Assembly: GCF_003130705.1 (NCBI RefSeq)
Contig: NZ_CP021354.1
Location: 3,844,001 to 3,908,000 of the forward strand
Reading direction: 5' to 3'
DNA length: 64,000 nucleotides
Origin: Rhodococcus oxybenzonivorans
GTDB taxonomy: Bacteria; Actinomycetota; Actinomycetes; Mycobacteriales; Mycobacteriaceae
The notes beneath the pieces were generated by a model. The model ran no database searches. It had not been told where the DNA came from and was given only the letters and a program-made list of their open reading frames with translations. The translations under genes and the position numbers were made by a program. Below are positions 49,560-60,564 of this stretch, piece after piece. How positions within the stretch are numbered: the first letter of the stretch is position 1; every line of letters starts with the position of its first letter.

Positions 49560-50537
49560 CTATACCGAGAAACTCTGCCAGCCGGAGGCCCCCGGCCACC
49601 GCCGGCCGTCGACCGTGATGCCCGTCCCGTCATGGACCGTTCCGATGCGAACCCAGCCCTCGGGTAGTGGCACGCCGGATGGGAAGGTGGCGGCGAAACC
49701 GTGGTCTTCTCCCCCGGTCAGTACCCACTCCCAGTAGTCGGTCCCCAGGATCGCAGCTGCGGACACCAGGTCCGGCGACACGGCGATGTCGTCCCGCGCG
49801 AGCGCCATCCCGACTCCCGACGCGGCGCCGATGTGCCCGAGATCGGCGAGTAGCCCGTCGGAGATGTCGGTCATCGAGTGTGCGCCCGCCTCGGCGGCGG
49901 TCCACGCCGCTGCATACGGTGGGTGCGGTACGCGGTGAGCGGCGAGAAGTCCGGGAAACCGAGTCGATTCCGCGAGGAAGAGGGCCAGACCACAGGCGGA
50001 TGCACCCAGCGTGCCTGCGACAGCGACGACGTCGCCCGCCTGGGCGCCCGAGCGAAGGACGGCGCGCTGCCCAGCGAGGTCACCGAGCACCGTGACAGAG
50101 ATCACGACGGAATCCGCCTGAACCAGATCGCCGCCGACCACGCCCGCACCGAGTTCCTCGGCAGAATCCCAGATTCCCGCGGAGATACCGTCCGCCACCT
50201 CCACCGGGGTATCCGGCGGCAGACCGAGCGACACGAGAAACGCGGTGGGCCGCGCCCCCATCGCCGCGACATCGGCCGCGTTCTGGGCCACCGCCTTGCG
50301 CCCGACCTCACGCGGAGACGACCAGTCGAGCCGGAAGTGCCTGCCTTGCACCAGCATGTCGGTGGACACGACGACGCGGCCGTCTCCCGCCCGGACGAGC
50401 GCGGCATCGTCGCCGGGGCCGAGAAGTGTGGTGGGCGGCTGGACGCGACCCTCCACGGCGCGGTCGATCACGGCGAACTCCCCGACATCCGCGACGGTGC
50501 GGGGAACGGGGGAACCCGGGGTATCCGTTGGTGTGAT
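49560..50537 (-). CDS. thiL: Thiamine-monophosphate kinase, apparent ATC start
   Basis: ThiL makes thiamine diphosphate from thiamine monophosphate and ATP. The conserved N-terminal VADVGEFAVIDRAV lies upstream of the first GTG in frame (50471). No ATG, GTG or TTG exists between there and the stop at 50625, but GGAGG at 50544-50548 stands six bases before an ATC at 50537, which gives 325 residues starting I-T-P-T-D-T-P-G-S-P. ATP-binding/metal motifs GDDAALV, STDMLVQGRHFR, MTDISDGLLADLG and GGEDHGFAATF are present. If the GTG at 50471 were used, the conserved VGEF strand would be lost. Confidence 0.88.
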   Translation of the reverse strand: MTPTDTPGSPVPRTVADVGEFAVIDRAVEGRVQPPTTLLGPGDDAALVRAGDGRVVVSTDMLVQGRHFRLDWSSPREVGRKAVAQNAADVAAMGARPTAFLVSLGLPPDTPVEVADGISAGIWDSAEELGAGVVGGDLVQADSVVISVTVLGDLAGQRAVLRSGAQAGDVVAVAGTLGASACGLALFLAESTRFPGLLAAHRVPHPPYAAAWTAAEAGAHSMTDISDGLLADLGHIGAASGVGMALARDDIAVSPDLVSAAAILGTDYWEWVLTGGEDHGFAATFPSGVPLPEGWVRIGTVHDGTGITVDGRRWPGASGWQSFSV

Positions 50538-50730
50538 GGTGTGCCTCCACGAGCGCCGTTGTGTCGGATCACCCGGCGCAGCGCCAGTGTGGCCGGTCGA
50601 CGGAATGTGCGACTGCGGTACCTTTTAGCTGTTGCCGGGACTCTCCGGCACGTGACCGATCAGCGCGCCGAAGCACCCGCGACTCTACCGAGATACATGC
50701 GGGGCGGAGCAGGGAAGGGCCGGAGCGAGA

Positions 50731-50961
50731 GTGCAAGCGTTCATCCTGATCCAAACCGAGGTCGGACGAGCTTCGGCCATCGCGGCGCAGATCGCGCAGA
50801 TCACCGGGGTGCAATCAGCGCAGGACGTGATCGGGCCGTACGACGTGATCGCGCGGGTCAGCGCCGACGACATCGCGCCGGTGACGCAGGAGATCCGCCG
50901 AGTCCCCGGTATCACCCGCACCCTCACCTGCGACATTCCCGAGAAGCCGAAGACGATCTGA
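50731..50961 (+). CDS. Stand-alone Lrp/AsnC ligand-binding domain protein
   Basis: This 76-residue protein is a single RAM domain without the DNA-binding helix-turn-helix (MQAFILIQTEVGRASAIAAQ, VIGPYDVIARVSADDIAPVTQ, VPGITRTLTCDI). Such proteins form amino-acid-binding oligomers and often lie near thiL in Actinobacteria. The GTG at 50731 is preceded by GGAG. The ligand is unknown. It is the first of two plus-strand genes. Confidence 0.85.
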   Translation: MQAFILIQTEVGRASAIAAQIAQITGVQSAQDVIGPYDVIARVSADDIAPVTQEIRRVPGITRTLTCDIPEKPKTI

Positions 50962-50963
50962 GC

Positions 50964-51554
50964 ATGCCCGAACGTGAATCGCACCCGACCGACGCAGCTA
51001 CCGATACCGAACCCGTCGAGCGGCGTAATCCTGCTCTCATCGCCACTGCGGTGGCGCTTCCGGTCGCGTTGGTGATCGGCATCGTCGTCGCCGCGGTCAT
51101 TGCCGGGCGCAACCCTGCGAAATCCCCCGTGTCGCTGGGTCCGGTGCCCGCTCCCGCGGCTGCCTCCGCGGAGTGCACGGCGTTGATGGCCGGTCTCCCG
51201 GACGCATTGGGCGAGTACACGCGAGCCGAACTCACTCCACCGGCACCCGCGGCGACCGCGGCGTGGCAACCGGCCGAGGGTGAACCACTCGTTCTGCGAT
51301 GCGGCCTCGATCGTCCGGCAGAGTTCGACCAGGCGTCGTCATTGCAGGTGATCAACGGGGTGCAGTGGTTCGAGATCTCCGGGGAGAGCGCAGGAATCGA
51401 CGCGAGCAGCTGGTTCACCGTGGACCGCGGGATCTACGTGGGACTTACCGTTCCCCGGGGCGTCGGACCCACGCCGCTGCAGGAAATGTCGGATGCGGTG
51501 TCGAAGGTTCTGCCACAGAAGCCGCTGGACCCCGCACCCGTCCCCAATCCGTGA
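50964..51554 (+). CDS. DUF3515 family membrane-anchored protein
   Basis: This 196-residue protein has one N-terminal membrane segment (ALIATAVALPVALVIGIVVAAVI, about 26-48) and an extracytoplasmic domain with two Cys (SAECTALMAGLP, VLRCGLDRP) that could form a disulfide. The start follows the previous stop by two bases. Function is unknown. The family is actinobacterial and usually next to ddl and thiL. Confidence 0.85.
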   Translation: MPERESHPTDAATDTEPVERRNPALIATAVALPVALVIGIVVAAVIAGRNPAKSPVSLGPVPAPAAASAECTALMAGLPDALGEYTRAELTPPAPAATAAWQPAEGEPLVLRCGLDRPAEFDQASSLQVINGVQWFEISGESAGIDASSWFTVDRGIYVGLTVPRGVGPTPLQEMSDAVSKVLPQKPLDPAPVPNP

Positions 51555-51591
51555 ACCACAGCGCGCGCAGCAAGCCGGGCGCGCACATCGT

Positions 51592-52698
51592 CTAGCGCAG
51601 CCCGGTGCCCCGGGCGAGCGCAGTATCGACCAGGGTGGACACGAGGGTGCCGTAGTCGACTCCGATCGCTCCCCACATGCGCGGATACATCGAGATCGAG
51701 GTGAACCCGGGCATGGTGTTGATCTCGTTGATGACCGGACCGTCTTCGGTGACGAAGAAGTCGACACGCGCGAGACCCTGGCAGTCGAGGGCGGCGAAGG
51801 CGCGCACCGCGAGAGCGCGAATGTCTTCGCTCACCGATTCGTCGAGTTTCGCGGGCACATCGAACTCGCACACATCATCGAGGTACTTGCTGTCGAAGTC
51901 GTAGAACGCCTCGTCGCTGCCCGACGCAGCCGGCATCCGGATCTCGGCGACGACGCTGGCCCGGACTTCGCCGTCCGGGAATTCGAGAACCCCGCACTCC
52001 ACCTCACGTCCACTGATCCCCGATTCGACGATCACCTTGGGATCGTGCTCACGGGCGTGGGCGATGGCATCGTCGAGGGCGGCCCAGTCGGCGACCCGGG
52101 TGATACCGATGGACGAGCCCCCTCGCGCGGGCTTCACGAACACCGGCAGATCCAGGCGGGACTTCTGCTCCTCGGTGAGATTGTCGGTGCCCGGCCGCAG
52201 CACCACCTGAAATCCGATGGGCAACCCCTCGGCCGCAAGCAACTTCTTGGTGAACTCCTTGTCCATTCCGGCAGCGCTCGCGAGGACGCCCGGGCCGACG
52301 TACGGAATTCCGGCGAGCTCGAGCAGACCCTGGATCGTGCCGTCCTCGCCGTAGGCGCCGTGCAGGACGGGGAATACCACGTCCACCGAGGCGAGGATCT
52401 TCCCTGCTTCACCGTCGTCGAGAGCAACGAGATCGCCCGAGCGGGTGGGGTCGGCCGTCAGGGCCAACGCGGAACCCCCGGCATCGACGCTGGGCAGCGA
52501 CCGGCCGCGGATGGACAGGGAGGCGGGATCGGTGGAGCCGAGAACCCACGACCCTTCGGTCGTGATACCGATCGGCACCACCTCGTACCGTTCGGGGTCG
52601 AGGTTCCTCAGGACGCTCCCGGCGGAGACGCAGGAAACGGAATGCTCGTTGCTACGGCCACCGAAGATGACGGCTACCCGGGTACGCGGTGTGCTCAC
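51592..52698 (-). CDS. ddl: D-alanine-D-alanine ligase
   Basis: Ddl makes the D-Ala-D-Ala end of the peptidoglycan stem, the target of D-cycloserine. A GTG at 52698 ([27 protein letters not shown]) gives 368 residues. The ATP-grasp pattern is visible: [45 protein letters not shown], and [20 protein letters not shown] at the C-terminus. The longer frame upstream is not used. Confidence 0.95.
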   Translation of the reverse strand: MSTPRTRVAVIFGGRSNEHSVSCVSAGSVLRNLDPERYEVVPIGITTEGSWVLGSTDPASLSIRGRSLPSVDAGGSALALTADPTRSGDLVALDDGEAGKILASVDVVFPVLHGAYGEDGTIQGLLELAGIPYVGPGVLASAAGMDKEFTKKLLAAEGLPIGFQVVLRPGTDNLTEEQKSRLDLPVFVKPARGGSSIGITRVADWAALDDAIAHAREHDPKVIVESGISGREVECGVLEFPDGEVRASVVAEIRMPAASGSDEAFYDFDSKYLDDVCEFDVPAKLDESVSEDIRALAVRAFAALDCQGLARVDFFVTEDGPVINEINTMPGFTSISMYPRMWGAIGVDYGTLVSTLVDTALARGTGLR

Positions 52699-52792
52699 GA
52701 ACAAACCGTACCGCCGCCCCGCCGTGATTACCGCACCCACCTCCGATCGCCGATACTTCGCCGACCTCACGACTTCGAGCCGACAACCGCGG

Positions 52793-53917
52793 TCACACTC
52801 CCGACAGTGCCCGTTCGACGTCGGCAAGGAGATCGTCGGTGTCCTCGATCCCGCAGGACAGTCGTACGAACCCGTCGGGAACCGCATCTCCCCATCTCGC
52901 CCGGCGATCGGCCGTGGTGTGGAGGCCACCGAAGCTCGTCGCCGAAACGAGCAGTTCACTGCCTGCCACGAAGCGATGGAACTGCTCGGCGGAGCCGAGT
53001 TCGAAACTCACCAGTCCACCGAATCGGCGCATCTGCCCCGACGCGACAGCGTGGGAAGGATCACTCGCCAGGCCCGGATAGCGCACCCGTTGCGCCGCGG
53101 GGTGCGCGGCCACAAGGTCTGCGACAGCCGACGCGTTGGCGCACTGCCGCTCGAAACGCAGCCCCGCAGTTCCGAGACTTCGGTGTGCAAGCCATGTCTC
53201 GAAGGGTCCGAGCACCGTTCCCGACAAAGCTCTTTCCCGCTCCATCCCGGCGAGGAATTCGGCGTCCGATACCGCGATGTAGCCCATGAGGAGGTCGCTG
53301 TGCCCACTCAATGCCTTTGTGCCACTGGCAACAACGACGTCTGCGCCGAGTTCCAGAGGTTGCTGGCCGAGTGGGGTCGCCGTCGTGTTGTCGACGACGA
53401 GCACGGCCCCGGCATCCCGGCACCGCCGCGACAGCGCGCGTAGGTCGACGACGTCGAGGGACGGGTTGGCGGGAGTTTCGGCGACGACAACCGTCGTTCC
53501 TTCCGCCGACGCCAACAGCGCCGCGGTGCTCTCGCTCGCCATGTCCGAGGTCGTCACTTCGTGCACGGTGATGCCCAGCGGCTCCCACCGCTCCCGCGCA
53601 TAGGCACGGACTTGGTAGTACCCGTCCGCGGGAACGATCACCGTGTCCCCTGCCGTGAGAAGAGTGCGCACTGCGACGGTGACGGCAGACATCCCGGAGC
53701 CGACCACCAGTGCCCCGGAGGCGCCTTCGAGCATGGCGAGCGCCGATTCGAGATCGCGCCAGCCAGGATTCGATGCCCGGGCATACGTGTCCGACTCGGT
53801 TCCTTCGTCGGCGCTCAGCTGGTACGGGGCGGCAAACACCGGACCCCGCTGCATCGGAGACCCTGGATGCGCTTCTGCCGCAACAGCTTTGACACAACGG
53901 GTGGAATCTCCGCTCAC
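52793..53917 (-). CDS. Cystathionine gamma-synthase/lyase-family PLP enzyme
   Basis: This 374-residue fold-type I PLP enzyme starts with GTG 53917, four bases after gpsA. The Schiff-base Lys is in [31 protein letters not shown] and [15 protein letters not shown] are typical, and R-Y-P-G is present as VRYPGLAS. The family makes or breaks C-S bonds of homocysteine, cystathionine or methionine. The reaction here cannot be fixed from sequence. Confidence 0.85.
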   Translation of the reverse strand: MSGDSTRCVKAVAAEAHPGSPMQRGPVFAAPYQLSADEGTESDTYARASNPGWRDLESALAMLEGASGALVVGSGMSAVTVAVRTLLTAGDTVIVPADGYYQVRAYARERWEPLGITVHEVTTSDMASESTAALLASAEGTTVVVAETPANPSLDVVDLRALSRRCRDAGAVLVVDNTTATPLGQQPLELGADVVVASGTKALSGHSDLLMGYIAVSDAEFLAGMERERALSGTVLGPFETWLAHRSLGTAGLRFERQCANASAVADLVAAHPAAQRVRYPGLASDPSHAVASGQMRRFGGLVSFELGSAEQFHRFVAGSELLVSATSFGGLHTTADRRARWGDAVPDGFVRLSCGIEDTDDLLADVERALSGV

Positions 53918-53921
53918 CCGG

Positions 53922-54920
53922 TCACTCCGACTTCGTACGACGGCCGAGCAACTGGCCGATCGCGTCCTGCACGACGAGACCTTCATGACACACGCGGTGC
54001 ACGGCGTCGGTGAGCGGCATTTCGACGTCGTAGCTGGATGCGAGCGCCCGAACCGACGAGCAGGATTTCACGCCCTCGGCCACCTGTCCGTGAGTGGCCT
54101 CCTGCGCGGTCTCCATGGACCCGCCCTGCCCCAGCCGCTCACCGAAGGACCGGTTCCGCGACAGCGGTGACGAGCACGTGGCTACCAGGTCGCCCACGCC
54201 GGCGAGCCCTGCAAGGGTGGTCGGTTTTGCGCCCAAGGCAACACCCAGACGAATGATCTCCGCCAGGCCGCGCGTAATGATGCTCGCAATTGTGTTGTCG
54301 CCCAATCCACTTCCGGCTGCCATGCCGCACGCGAGGGCGATCACGTTCTTGCATGCGCCACCGATCTCGCAGCCGATCACGTCGGAGTTCGTGTACGGAC
54401 GGAAGTACCCCGTGGCCGACGCCTTCTGCAGCGCAAGCGCGCGCGTCGAGTCGGTGCACGCGATCACTGTCGCCGCCGGTTGTTCGATCGCGATCTCGCG
54501 GGCCAGATTGGGTCCGGACAGGACGGCGACACGCCCCGGATCGGCGCCCGTGACCTGGACGATGACCTGACTCATCCGCATCAGTGTGCCGGTCTCGATC
54601 CCCTTCGCCAGGCTGAGGAGGGTGGCATCCTCGCCGATCATCGGACTCCACTCCGCCAGATTGCTTCGCAACGACTGGGAGGGAACGGCGAGAACGACGA
54701 AGTCTGCACCGTCCAGCGCAGCCGCCGCATCGTCGGTGGCAGTCAGCGTCGACGGAAGCGCGACGCCGGGTAGATAGTCGACGTTTTCGTGCCGCCCGGC
54801 GATCGATTCGGCGACCTCGGCGCGGCGCGCCCACATGGTGACATCGGTTCCGGCATCGGCCAGGACCTTCGCAAAAGCCGTCCCCCACGAGCCTGCCCCC
54901 AGTACAGCTGCCTTGCTCAC
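53922..54920 (-). CDS. gpsA: Glycerol-3-phosphate dehydrogenase (NAD(P)+)
   Basis: GpsA makes sn-glycerol-3-phosphate for phospholipids. It has 332 residues with the Rossmann [17 protein letters not shown] at residues 7-23, [12 protein letters not shown], the catalytic Lys in [13 protein letters not shown] and [13 protein letters not shown]. The gene is intact and ends before the PLP enzyme gene. The plus-strand fbiD gene starts 100 bases away. Confidence 0.95.
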   Translation of the reverse strand: MSKAAVLGAGSWGTAFAKVLADAGTDVTMWARRAEVAESIAGRHENVDYLPGVALPSTLTATDDAAAALDGADFVVLAVPSQSLRSNLAEWSPMIGEDATLLSLAKGIETGTLMRMSQVIVQVTGADPGRVAVLSGPNLAREIAIEQPAATVIACTDSTRALALQKASATGYFRPYTNSDVIGCEIGGACKNVIALACGMAAGSGLGDNTIASIITRGLAEIIRLGVALGAKPTTLAGLAGVGDLVATCSSPLSRNRSFGERLGQGGSMETAQEATHGQVAEGVKSCSSVRALASSYDVEMPLTDAVHRVCHEGLVVQDAIGQLLGRRTKSE

Positions 54921-55022
54921 ACAGCCCCCTCATCATCGATTCTCTTCGTATCCCGCTCACAGTAGCGCCGATACCGGGGCACGACACCGCAGCGTCTGGA
55001 CTGGACTGGCAAGATATCGGGC

Positions 55023-55760
55023 ATGAGCACCGCGACTCCACCCGTGACGCCCCGCGCGCACGTACTGGTCGCGGTCAAAGAACTTCACGTGGCCAAGACC
55101 CGCCTGTCCGGAGTGTTCGACGTCGCCGACCGCACCGGCCTGGTGCTGTCGATGCTGCGCGACACCCTGACGGTGGTCCGTGACGTCGACTCCGTGGTGG
55201 GTGTCACGGTGGTCACGCCCGATGCGGCGGTCGCGCGTCTCGCGCGCAGCGTCGGCGCCCACGTCTATGCCGATCCCACATCGACGCCGGTCGAGGGCAG
55301 TGTGGACGAGCAGGGTAGCGAGGGAGACCAGGGCGAGCACGGACTCAATGCGGCGCTGGCAGCCGCGGCCGACCATGTTCGAAAGAATGAGCAGGGTGTG
55401 GATGTCGTCGCCCTGCAGGCCGATCTCCCGTCGCTGCGCAGAGACGAATTCGGCGAAGCTCTCGCTGCGGCCAGAACCGGCGGCCGATCGGTGGTCGTCG
55501 ACCATCACGGAACCGGCACCGCGGCACTGTTCTCGTGCGACCCTTCCGTTCCGCTCGATCCGCAGTTCGGGCCAGGATCGGCCCGGCGACACCTCGAGTC
55601 GGGGGCCCGCCCGTTGCACGGGCACTGGCCGGGTTTGCGAACCGATGTAGACACCGCCGACGACCTGGATACCGCTCGCGCACTCGGAGTCGGGCCTGCC
55701 ACGCGCGCCGCACTCGACGCTGCAACCCCTATCGCCGCTTCCCCGGGCGGAAAGTCGTAG
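55023..55760 (+). CDS. fbiD: F420 guanylyltransferase FbiD (CofC type)
   Basis: FbiD activates phosphoenolpyruvate or 2-phospholactate with GTP, the first step of cofactor F420 synthesis in Actinobacteria. It has 245 residues with a nucleotidyltransferase fold: VLVAVKELHVAKTRLSGVF, VTPDAAVARLARSVG, QADLPSLRRDEFGEAL and DVDTADDLDTARALG. An internal EGSVDEQGSEGDQGEHG insert at 90-106 is acidic. The order gpsA, fbiD, ppk matches mycobacteria. Confidence 0.92.
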   Translation: MSTATPPVTPRAHVLVAVKELHVAKTRLSGVFDVADRTGLVLSMLRDTLTVVRDVDSVVGVTVVTPDAAVARLARSVGAHVYADPTSTPVEGSVDEQGSEGDQGEHGLNAALAAAADHVRKNEQGVDVVALQADLPSLRRDEFGEALAAARTGGRSVVVDHHGTGTAALFSCDPSVPLDPQFGPGSARRHLESGARPLHGHWPGLRTDVDTADDLDTARALGVGPATRAALDAATPIAASPGGKS

Positions 55761-55826
55761 CCGACGACCAGTGTGAATTTGCCCCATCGATTGTCCGCAG
55801 GAGTTTCCTCGAGGGATGATCGTGAT

Positions 55827-58031
55827 GTGAGTAATGGCGAAGCACTCGACCGGCAGACCGACGTCGACGACAAGAACGGATCGCGCGACGGCACCCTCGT
55901 GGTGAACTCGACGAGCATCCCGATGGCGCCTCCTGCGGCTACGAATGCTCCCGCGAGCGTCCTCACCGAGGGACTGCCCGAAGATCGTTATCTCAATCGG
56001 GAACTCAGTTGGCTCGACTTCAATTCGCGTGTTCTCGCGCTTGCCGAGGACACGTCACTGCCGCTCCTCGAGCGTGCAAAGTTCCTCGCGATCTTCGCGT
56101 CCAACCTGGACGAGTTCTTCATGGTGCGGGTCGCGGGCTTGAAACGCCGGGACGAGACCGGTCTGTCCGTGCGTTCCGCGGACGGTCTCTCCCCCCGGGA
56201 ACAGCTCTCGCTGATCGCAAAGCGCACCCAGGAAATCTCCGACAAGCATGCTCGGGTGTTCCTCGACTCCGTGCGTCCGGCGCTTGCCGCGGAAGGGATC
56301 TCCATCATCGGCTGGTCCGATCTCACCGACGACGACCGGGTACGCCTGTCGGTGCATTTCCAGGAGCAGGTCTTTCCGGTGCTCACTCCCCTCGCTGTGG
56401 ACCATGCGCACCCGTTCCCCTACATCAGCGGGCTCAGTCTCAACCTCGCGGTGACGGTGAAGGACGCGGCCACCGGCGGCGAACACTTTGCTCGCGTCAA
56501 GGTTCCGGACAACGTGGGTCGGTTCGTCCGCGTCAACCGCAACGAGACCCCGTCTTCGATCGACGCCTTCCTCCCCATGGAGGACCTCATCTCGGCCCAC
56601 CTCGACGTGTTGTTCCCCGGTATGGAGATCGTGGAGCACCACGCTTTCCGCATCACGCGCAACGCCGATTTCGAAGTCGAGGAAGATCGCGACGAAGACC
56701 TCCTGCAGGCGTTGGAACGGGAACTGGCCCGTCGGCGCTTCGGATCACCGGTGCGTCTCGAAGTAGCCGACGACATGACCGAGCACATGCTCGAATTGCT
56801 GCTGCGCGAACTCGACGTCGACCCGGGTGACGTCATTCAGGTACCCGGACTCCTGGACTTGTCGTGCTTGTGGCAGGTGTACGCGGTCGACAGGCCGGCC
56901 CTCAAGGACCGGCCGTTCGTGCCTGCGACCCATCCGGCTTTCGGCGAGCGGGAGACTCCCAAGAGTGTCTTCTCCACACTTCGCGACGGCGACGTGTTGG
57001 TGCACCACCCCTACGACTCCTTCTCTACGAGCGTGCAACGTTTCATCGAGCAGGCGGCGGCCGATCCGCAGGTTCTGGCGATCAAGCAGACCCTGTACCG
57101 GACTTCCGGTGATTCACCGATCGTCAACGCGCTGATCGCCGCCGCCGAGGCAGGCAAACAGGTTGTGGCTCTAGTCGAAATCAAGGCCCGGTTCGACGAG
57201 CAGGCCAACATCAAGTGGGCCCGCAAACTCGAACACGCAGGCGTTCACGTGGTGTACGGACTCGTCGGACTCAAGACGCACTGCAAGACCTGCCTCGTCG
57301 TCCGGCGTGAAGGTTCGGCGATCCGCCGCTACTGCCACATCGGTACCGGCAACTACAACCCGAAGACGGCCCGGCTCTACGAAGACGTGGGGCTGCTGAC
57401 AGCCGCTCCCGAGATCGGCGCGGACCTCACCGATCTGTTCAACTCGTTGACGGGCTATTCCCGCAAGACCCACTACCGCAATCTCCTCGTTGCGCCCTAC
57501 GGAGTCCGCCGGGGAATCATCGAGCGGATCGACGCCGAGGTGGCCCGCAAACTGCAGGGCCATGAAGCCGGAATTCGCATGAAGGCCAACGCGCTGGTCG
57601 ACGAACAGGTGATCGACGCGCTCTATCGTGCGTCCAAGGCCGGCGTTCCGGTGGACATCGTCGTCCGGGGAATTTGCGCTCTGAAACCGGGAGTTCCGGG
57701 AATGAGCGAAAACATCGTGGTTCGCTCCATCCTCGGCCGATTCCTCGAACATTCCCGAATCTTCCATTTCCGCGGCGCCGACGAGTTCTGGATCGGCAGC
57801 GCCGACATGATGCACCGCAATCTCGACCGGCGCGTGGAAGTGATGGCGCAGGTGAAAGATCCCCGCCTCACAGCGCAGATGGCGGACATTCTCGATTCTT
57901 CCCTCGACCCCACCACTCGGTGCTGGTTGCTGCAGCCGGACGGACGTTGGGCGGCGGCACCGGCGGACGGTGAGGATGTGCGCGAGCACCAGGAGGCCAT
58001 GATGCGGACGCGGATGGGTGGCGGATCCTGA
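55827..58031 (+). CDS. ppk: Polyphosphate kinase 1
   Basis: Ppk makes inorganic polyphosphate from ATP. A GTG at 55827 ([18 protein letters not shown]) gives 734 residues. The frame opens further up without a good start. The body begins [24 protein letters not shown], the catalytic His is in [21 protein letters not shown], and [31 protein letters not shown] is typical. It is linked to fbiD and overlaps mutT1 by 14 bases if the first mutT1 ATG is used. Confidence 0.96.
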   Translation: MSNGEALDRQTDVDDKNGSRDGTLVVNSTSIPMAPPAATNAPASVLTEGLPEDRYLNRELSWLDFNSRVLALAEDTSLPLLERAKFLAIFASNLDEFFMVRVAGLKRRDETGLSVRSADGLSPREQLSLIAKRTQEISDKHARVFLDSVRPALAAEGISIIGWSDLTDDDRVRLSVHFQEQVFPVLTPLAVDHAHPFPYISGLSLNLAVTVKDAATGGEHFARVKVPDNVGRFVRVNRNETPSSIDAFLPMEDLISAHLDVLFPGMEIVEHHAFRITRNADFEVEEDRDEDLLQALERELARRRFGSPVRLEVADDMTEHMLELLLRELDVDPGDVIQVPGLLDLSCLWQVYAVDRPALKDRPFVPATHPAFGERETPKSVFSTLRDGDVLVHHPYDSFSTSVQRFIEQAAADPQVLAIKQTLYRTSGDSPIVNALIAAAEAGKQVVALVEIKARFDEQANIKWARKLEHAGVHVVYGLVGLKTHCKTCLVVRREGSAIRRYCHIGTGNYNPKTARLYEDVGLLTAAPEIGADLTDLFNSLTGYSRKTHYRNLLVAPYGVRRGIIERIDAEVARKLQGHEAGIRMKANALVDEQVIDALYRASKAGVPVDIVVRGICALKPGVPGMSENIVVRSILGRFLEHSRIFHFRGADEFWIGSADMMHRNLDRRVEVMAQVKDPRLTAQMADILDSSLDPTTRCWLLQPDGRWAAAPADGEDVREHQEAMMRTRMGGGS

Positions 58032-58065
58032 ACGCGACGACGGCGCGGCAGAAGGAAGGAACCCG

Positions 58066-59001
58066 TTGAGCATCTCAGGTGACAAACCCGTCAGAGCCAA
58101 CATCTTCGCCGCCGGTGCGGTGTTGTGGCGAAAATCTCCCGACAATCCCGACGAGACGGAGGTCGCGCTCGTTCACCGGCCGAAATACGAGGATTGGTCT
58201 TTCCCGAAGGGCAAGCTCGATCCCGGGGAGACCGCGGTCGTTGCCGCGGTGCGCGAGGTAGAGGAAGAAACGGGCCTCCGAGGACGTCTCGGTCGCCACC
58301 TCGGGGCATTGACCTACCCCATCCCCGGACACCGGCGATTGAAGCGCGTCGAATACTGGGCAGCCGAGGCGCGGGAAGGCGTTTTCGAGGCCAATGACGA
58401 AGTAGACGAATTGCGCTGGCTTCCCGTCCCCCAGGTCGCCGATCAATTGTCGTATCCGATGGATCGCAAAATTCTGCGCCGATTCAGTGCCTTACCTCCC
58501 GACACCGCAACAGTGTTGCTGGTACGCCATGCGAAGGCAGGGAGTCGGAAACGGTACAAGGGTGACGACAACACCCGACCGCTTGATCCGACCGGCGAAT
58601 TGCAGGCAGACGCACTCGTCACGCAGCTCCGGGCTTTCGGAGCCACCGAGATTTCTTCTGCGGATCGCACGCGGTGCACACAGACCATGGAACCGCTGGC
58701 GCTCTCGCTGGACACCACGATCCGGGTCGAGCCGCTGCTGTCCGAGGAGAGCTACAAGGCCGATCCCGCCGCCGCACGGACCCTGGTGCGCAAAATCGCC
58801 GCACGCGGTGGAGTGCAGGTGATCTGCAGTCAGGGCGGGGTCATTCCCGATCTGCTCGAGTGGTGGGCGAAGACTGATGGTGTCTCACTACCGCCGGCGC
58901 GCAACCGGAAAGCGAGCACGTGGGTGCTCTCGCTCTCAGGCGGCAAGCTCATCGCAGCCGACCACATCGACAGCCCCCTCCCACTGTCTCGTCAAGACTG
59001 A
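58066..59001 (+). CDS. mutT1: MutT1-type Nudix hydrolase fused to a histidine phosphatase domain
   Basis: This enzyme cleans 8-oxo-dGTP and related nucleotides, the MutT1 role in mycobacteria. A TTG at 58066 follows GAAGGAAGG by six bases and gives 311 residues; an ATG at 58018 lies inside ppk with no RBS. The Nudix box GKLDPGETAVVAAVREVEEETGL is at about 55-77. The second half is a histidine-phosphatase domain with LLVRHAKAGSR. It ends before a bidirectional terminator and hupB. Confidence 0.92.
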   Translation: MSISGDKPVRANIFAAGAVLWRKSPDNPDETEVALVHRPKYEDWSFPKGKLDPGETAVVAAVREVEEETGLRGRLGRHLGALTYPIPGHRRLKRVEYWAAEAREGVFEANDEVDELRWLPVPQVADQLSYPMDRKILRRFSALPPDTATVLLVRHAKAGSRKRYKGDDNTRPLDPTGELQADALVTQLRAFGATEISSADRTRCTQTMEPLALSLDTTIRVEPLLSEESYKADPAAARTLVRKIAARGGVQVICSQGGVIPDLLEWWAKTDGVSLPPARNRKASTWVLSLSGGKLIAADHIDSPLPLSRQD

Positions 59002-59033
59002 GCTGCCCGAAGCTTCGACCGGGCAGCACACAC

Positions 59034-59065
59034 AGGCGCCGACCACGAGATCGTGGTCGGCGCCT
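59034..59065. terminator. Bidirectional hairpin between mutT1 and hupB
   Basis: AGGCGCCGACCACGA (59034-59048) is the perfect reverse complement of 59051-59065, giving about 14 paired bases around AGAT. It lies between two convergent stops. Confidence 0.75.
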
Positions 59066-59096
59066 GCTGTCACGCGGAGCGCTGCGTGCGCGAGCT

Positions 59097-59771
59097 CTAC
59101 TTGCTGCGCTTGGCCGGAGCCTTCTTGGCGGCGGTCTTCTTCGCCGTCGTCTTCGCGGGCGCCTTCTTGGCGGCGGTCTTCTTCGCCGTCGTCTTCGCGG
59201 GCGCCTTCTTGGCGGCGGTCTTGGTGGCCGTGGTCTTGGCCGGAGCCTTCTTGGCGGCGGTCTTGGTGGCCGTCGTCTTGGCCGGAGCCTTCTTGGCGGC
59301 GGTCTTGGTGGCCGTCGTCTTCGCGGGCGCCTTCTTGGCGGCGGTCTTGGTGGCCGTCGCCTTCGCCGGCGCCTTCTTCGCGGCCGTCTTCTTGGCGGCG
59401 GCCGACTTCTTCGCCGCTGCCTTCTTGGCCGCAGCCTTCGTGGCGGTTGCCGATGCACCGCGCTTGACCGCGGGACCCGTGGCCGGAAGCTTCTGGCCGC
59501 CAGCGATAACCGCCTTGAACTGGGCGCCCGGGCGGAATGCCGGCACCGACGTGGGCTTGACCTTCACGGTCTCACCCGTGCGGGGGTTACGTGCGACACG
59601 GGCCGCACGGCGGCGCTGCTCGAAAACGCCGAATCCGGTGATGGTCACACTGTCGCCGCGGTGCACTGCCCGAACAATGGTGTCCACAACATGCTCGACA
59701 GCTTCAGTTGCCGTGCGCCTGTCCGAACCCAGCTTCTCGGTCAGAACATCGATGAGCTCTGCCTTATTCAT
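59097..59771 (-). CDS. hupB: HU-type nucleoid protein with Lys/Ala repeat tail (HupB)
   Basis: HupB packs DNA. Residues 1-90 are the HU fold ([43 protein letters not shown]). Residues about 125-224 are a histone-H1-like tail of seven KKAPAK units, each about 14 residues, alternating with TTATKT or TAKKT. The encoding DNA is a 42-bp tandem repeat (about 59110-59390) prone to length change. GGAGG precedes the start. Tailed HU is normal in Mycobacteriales. Confidence 0.96.
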   Translation of the reverse strand: MNKAELIDVLTEKLGSDRRTATEAVEHVVDTIVRAVHRGDSVTITGFGVFEQRRRAARVARNPRTGETVKVKPTSVPAFRPGAQFKAVIAGGQKLPATGPAVKRGASATATKAAAKKAAAKKSAAAKKTAAKKAPAKATATKTAAKKAPAKTTATKTAAKKAPAKTTATKTAAKKAPAKTTATKTAAKKAPAKTTAKKTAAKKAPAKTTAKKTAAKKAPAKRSK

Positions 59772-59928
59772 TGAAAATCCTCCGCGAACTAATGGCCCAC
59801 CATTGGACCGACTACGAACTACGGTAAACCCGAATACCGCAGGAGTCTATGTGCCACGCCAATTCTCATACAACGCGGCACCATTCTCAGGGAATTGTTA
59901 TCTGGCGGAGAGACTCGGATTTGCTCTG

Positions 59929-60537
59929 TCAGTCGGTCGAAACAGGCTCCGGAAGCGTCGTTGGTTTCCAAGAAGGCCTTGACTTTTCGAACTCAGAAAT
60001 GGCCTCTACCTGCCGTAATGTCAATCCGATGTCGTCCAGACCCTCAATCAGGCGCCAACGGGTGTAGTCATCAATCTCAAAGGGCACCACAGTGGTTCCG
60101 GCCGTGACCGTCTTGTTTTCGAGATCGACAGTCAATTCGAGACCCGGCTGCTCGTCGAGCAACTTCCAGAGCAGTTCCACGTCAGACTGGGCCACCTGAG
60201 CGGCCAGCAGGCCGGCCTTGCCGGCGTTCCCACGGAAGATGTCGGCGAACCGCGACGCGATCACGACCCGAAAGCCGTAGTCGGATAGCGCCCACACCGC
60301 GTGCTCCCGGGACGACCCCGTGCCGAAGTCGGGACCAGCGACCAGAACGCTGCCCTTGTCGTACGGTGCGACGTTGAGAACGAAGGAAGGGTCGCCCCGC
60401 CACGCGGCGAAGAGGCCGTCCTCGAAACCTGTGCGCGTCACTCGCTTCAGATAGACGGCCGGAATGATCTGGTCCGTGTCCACGTTGGATCGCCGCAGCG
60501 GAACGCCGATACCTTTGTGTGTGCTAAAGGATTCCAT
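59929..60537 (-). CDS. leuD: 3-isopropylmalate dehydratase small subunit
   Basis: With LeuC it isomerises 2- to 3-isopropylmalate in leucine synthesis. It has 202 residues with [23 protein letters not shown] and the [17 protein letters not shown] substrate loop. It follows leuC by 27 bases. Confidence 0.96.
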   Translation of the reverse strand: MESFSTHKGIGVPLRRSNVDTDQIIPAVYLKRVTRTGFEDGLFAAWRGDPSFVLNVAPYDKGSVLVAGPDFGTGSSREHAVWALSDYGFRVVIASRFADIFRGNAGKAGLLAAQVAQSDVELLWKLLDEQPGLELTVDLENKTVTAGTTVVPFEIDDYTRWRLIEGLDDIGLTLRQVEAISEFEKSRPSWKPTTLPEPVSTD

Positions 60538-60564
60538 CGAAAAATCTCCTAAATTCCTTGAGTC

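Noticed and set aside
58949..59458. Very Arg-rich frames opposite the hupB tail
   Set aside because: They come from reading the Lys/Ala repeat DNA in other frames.
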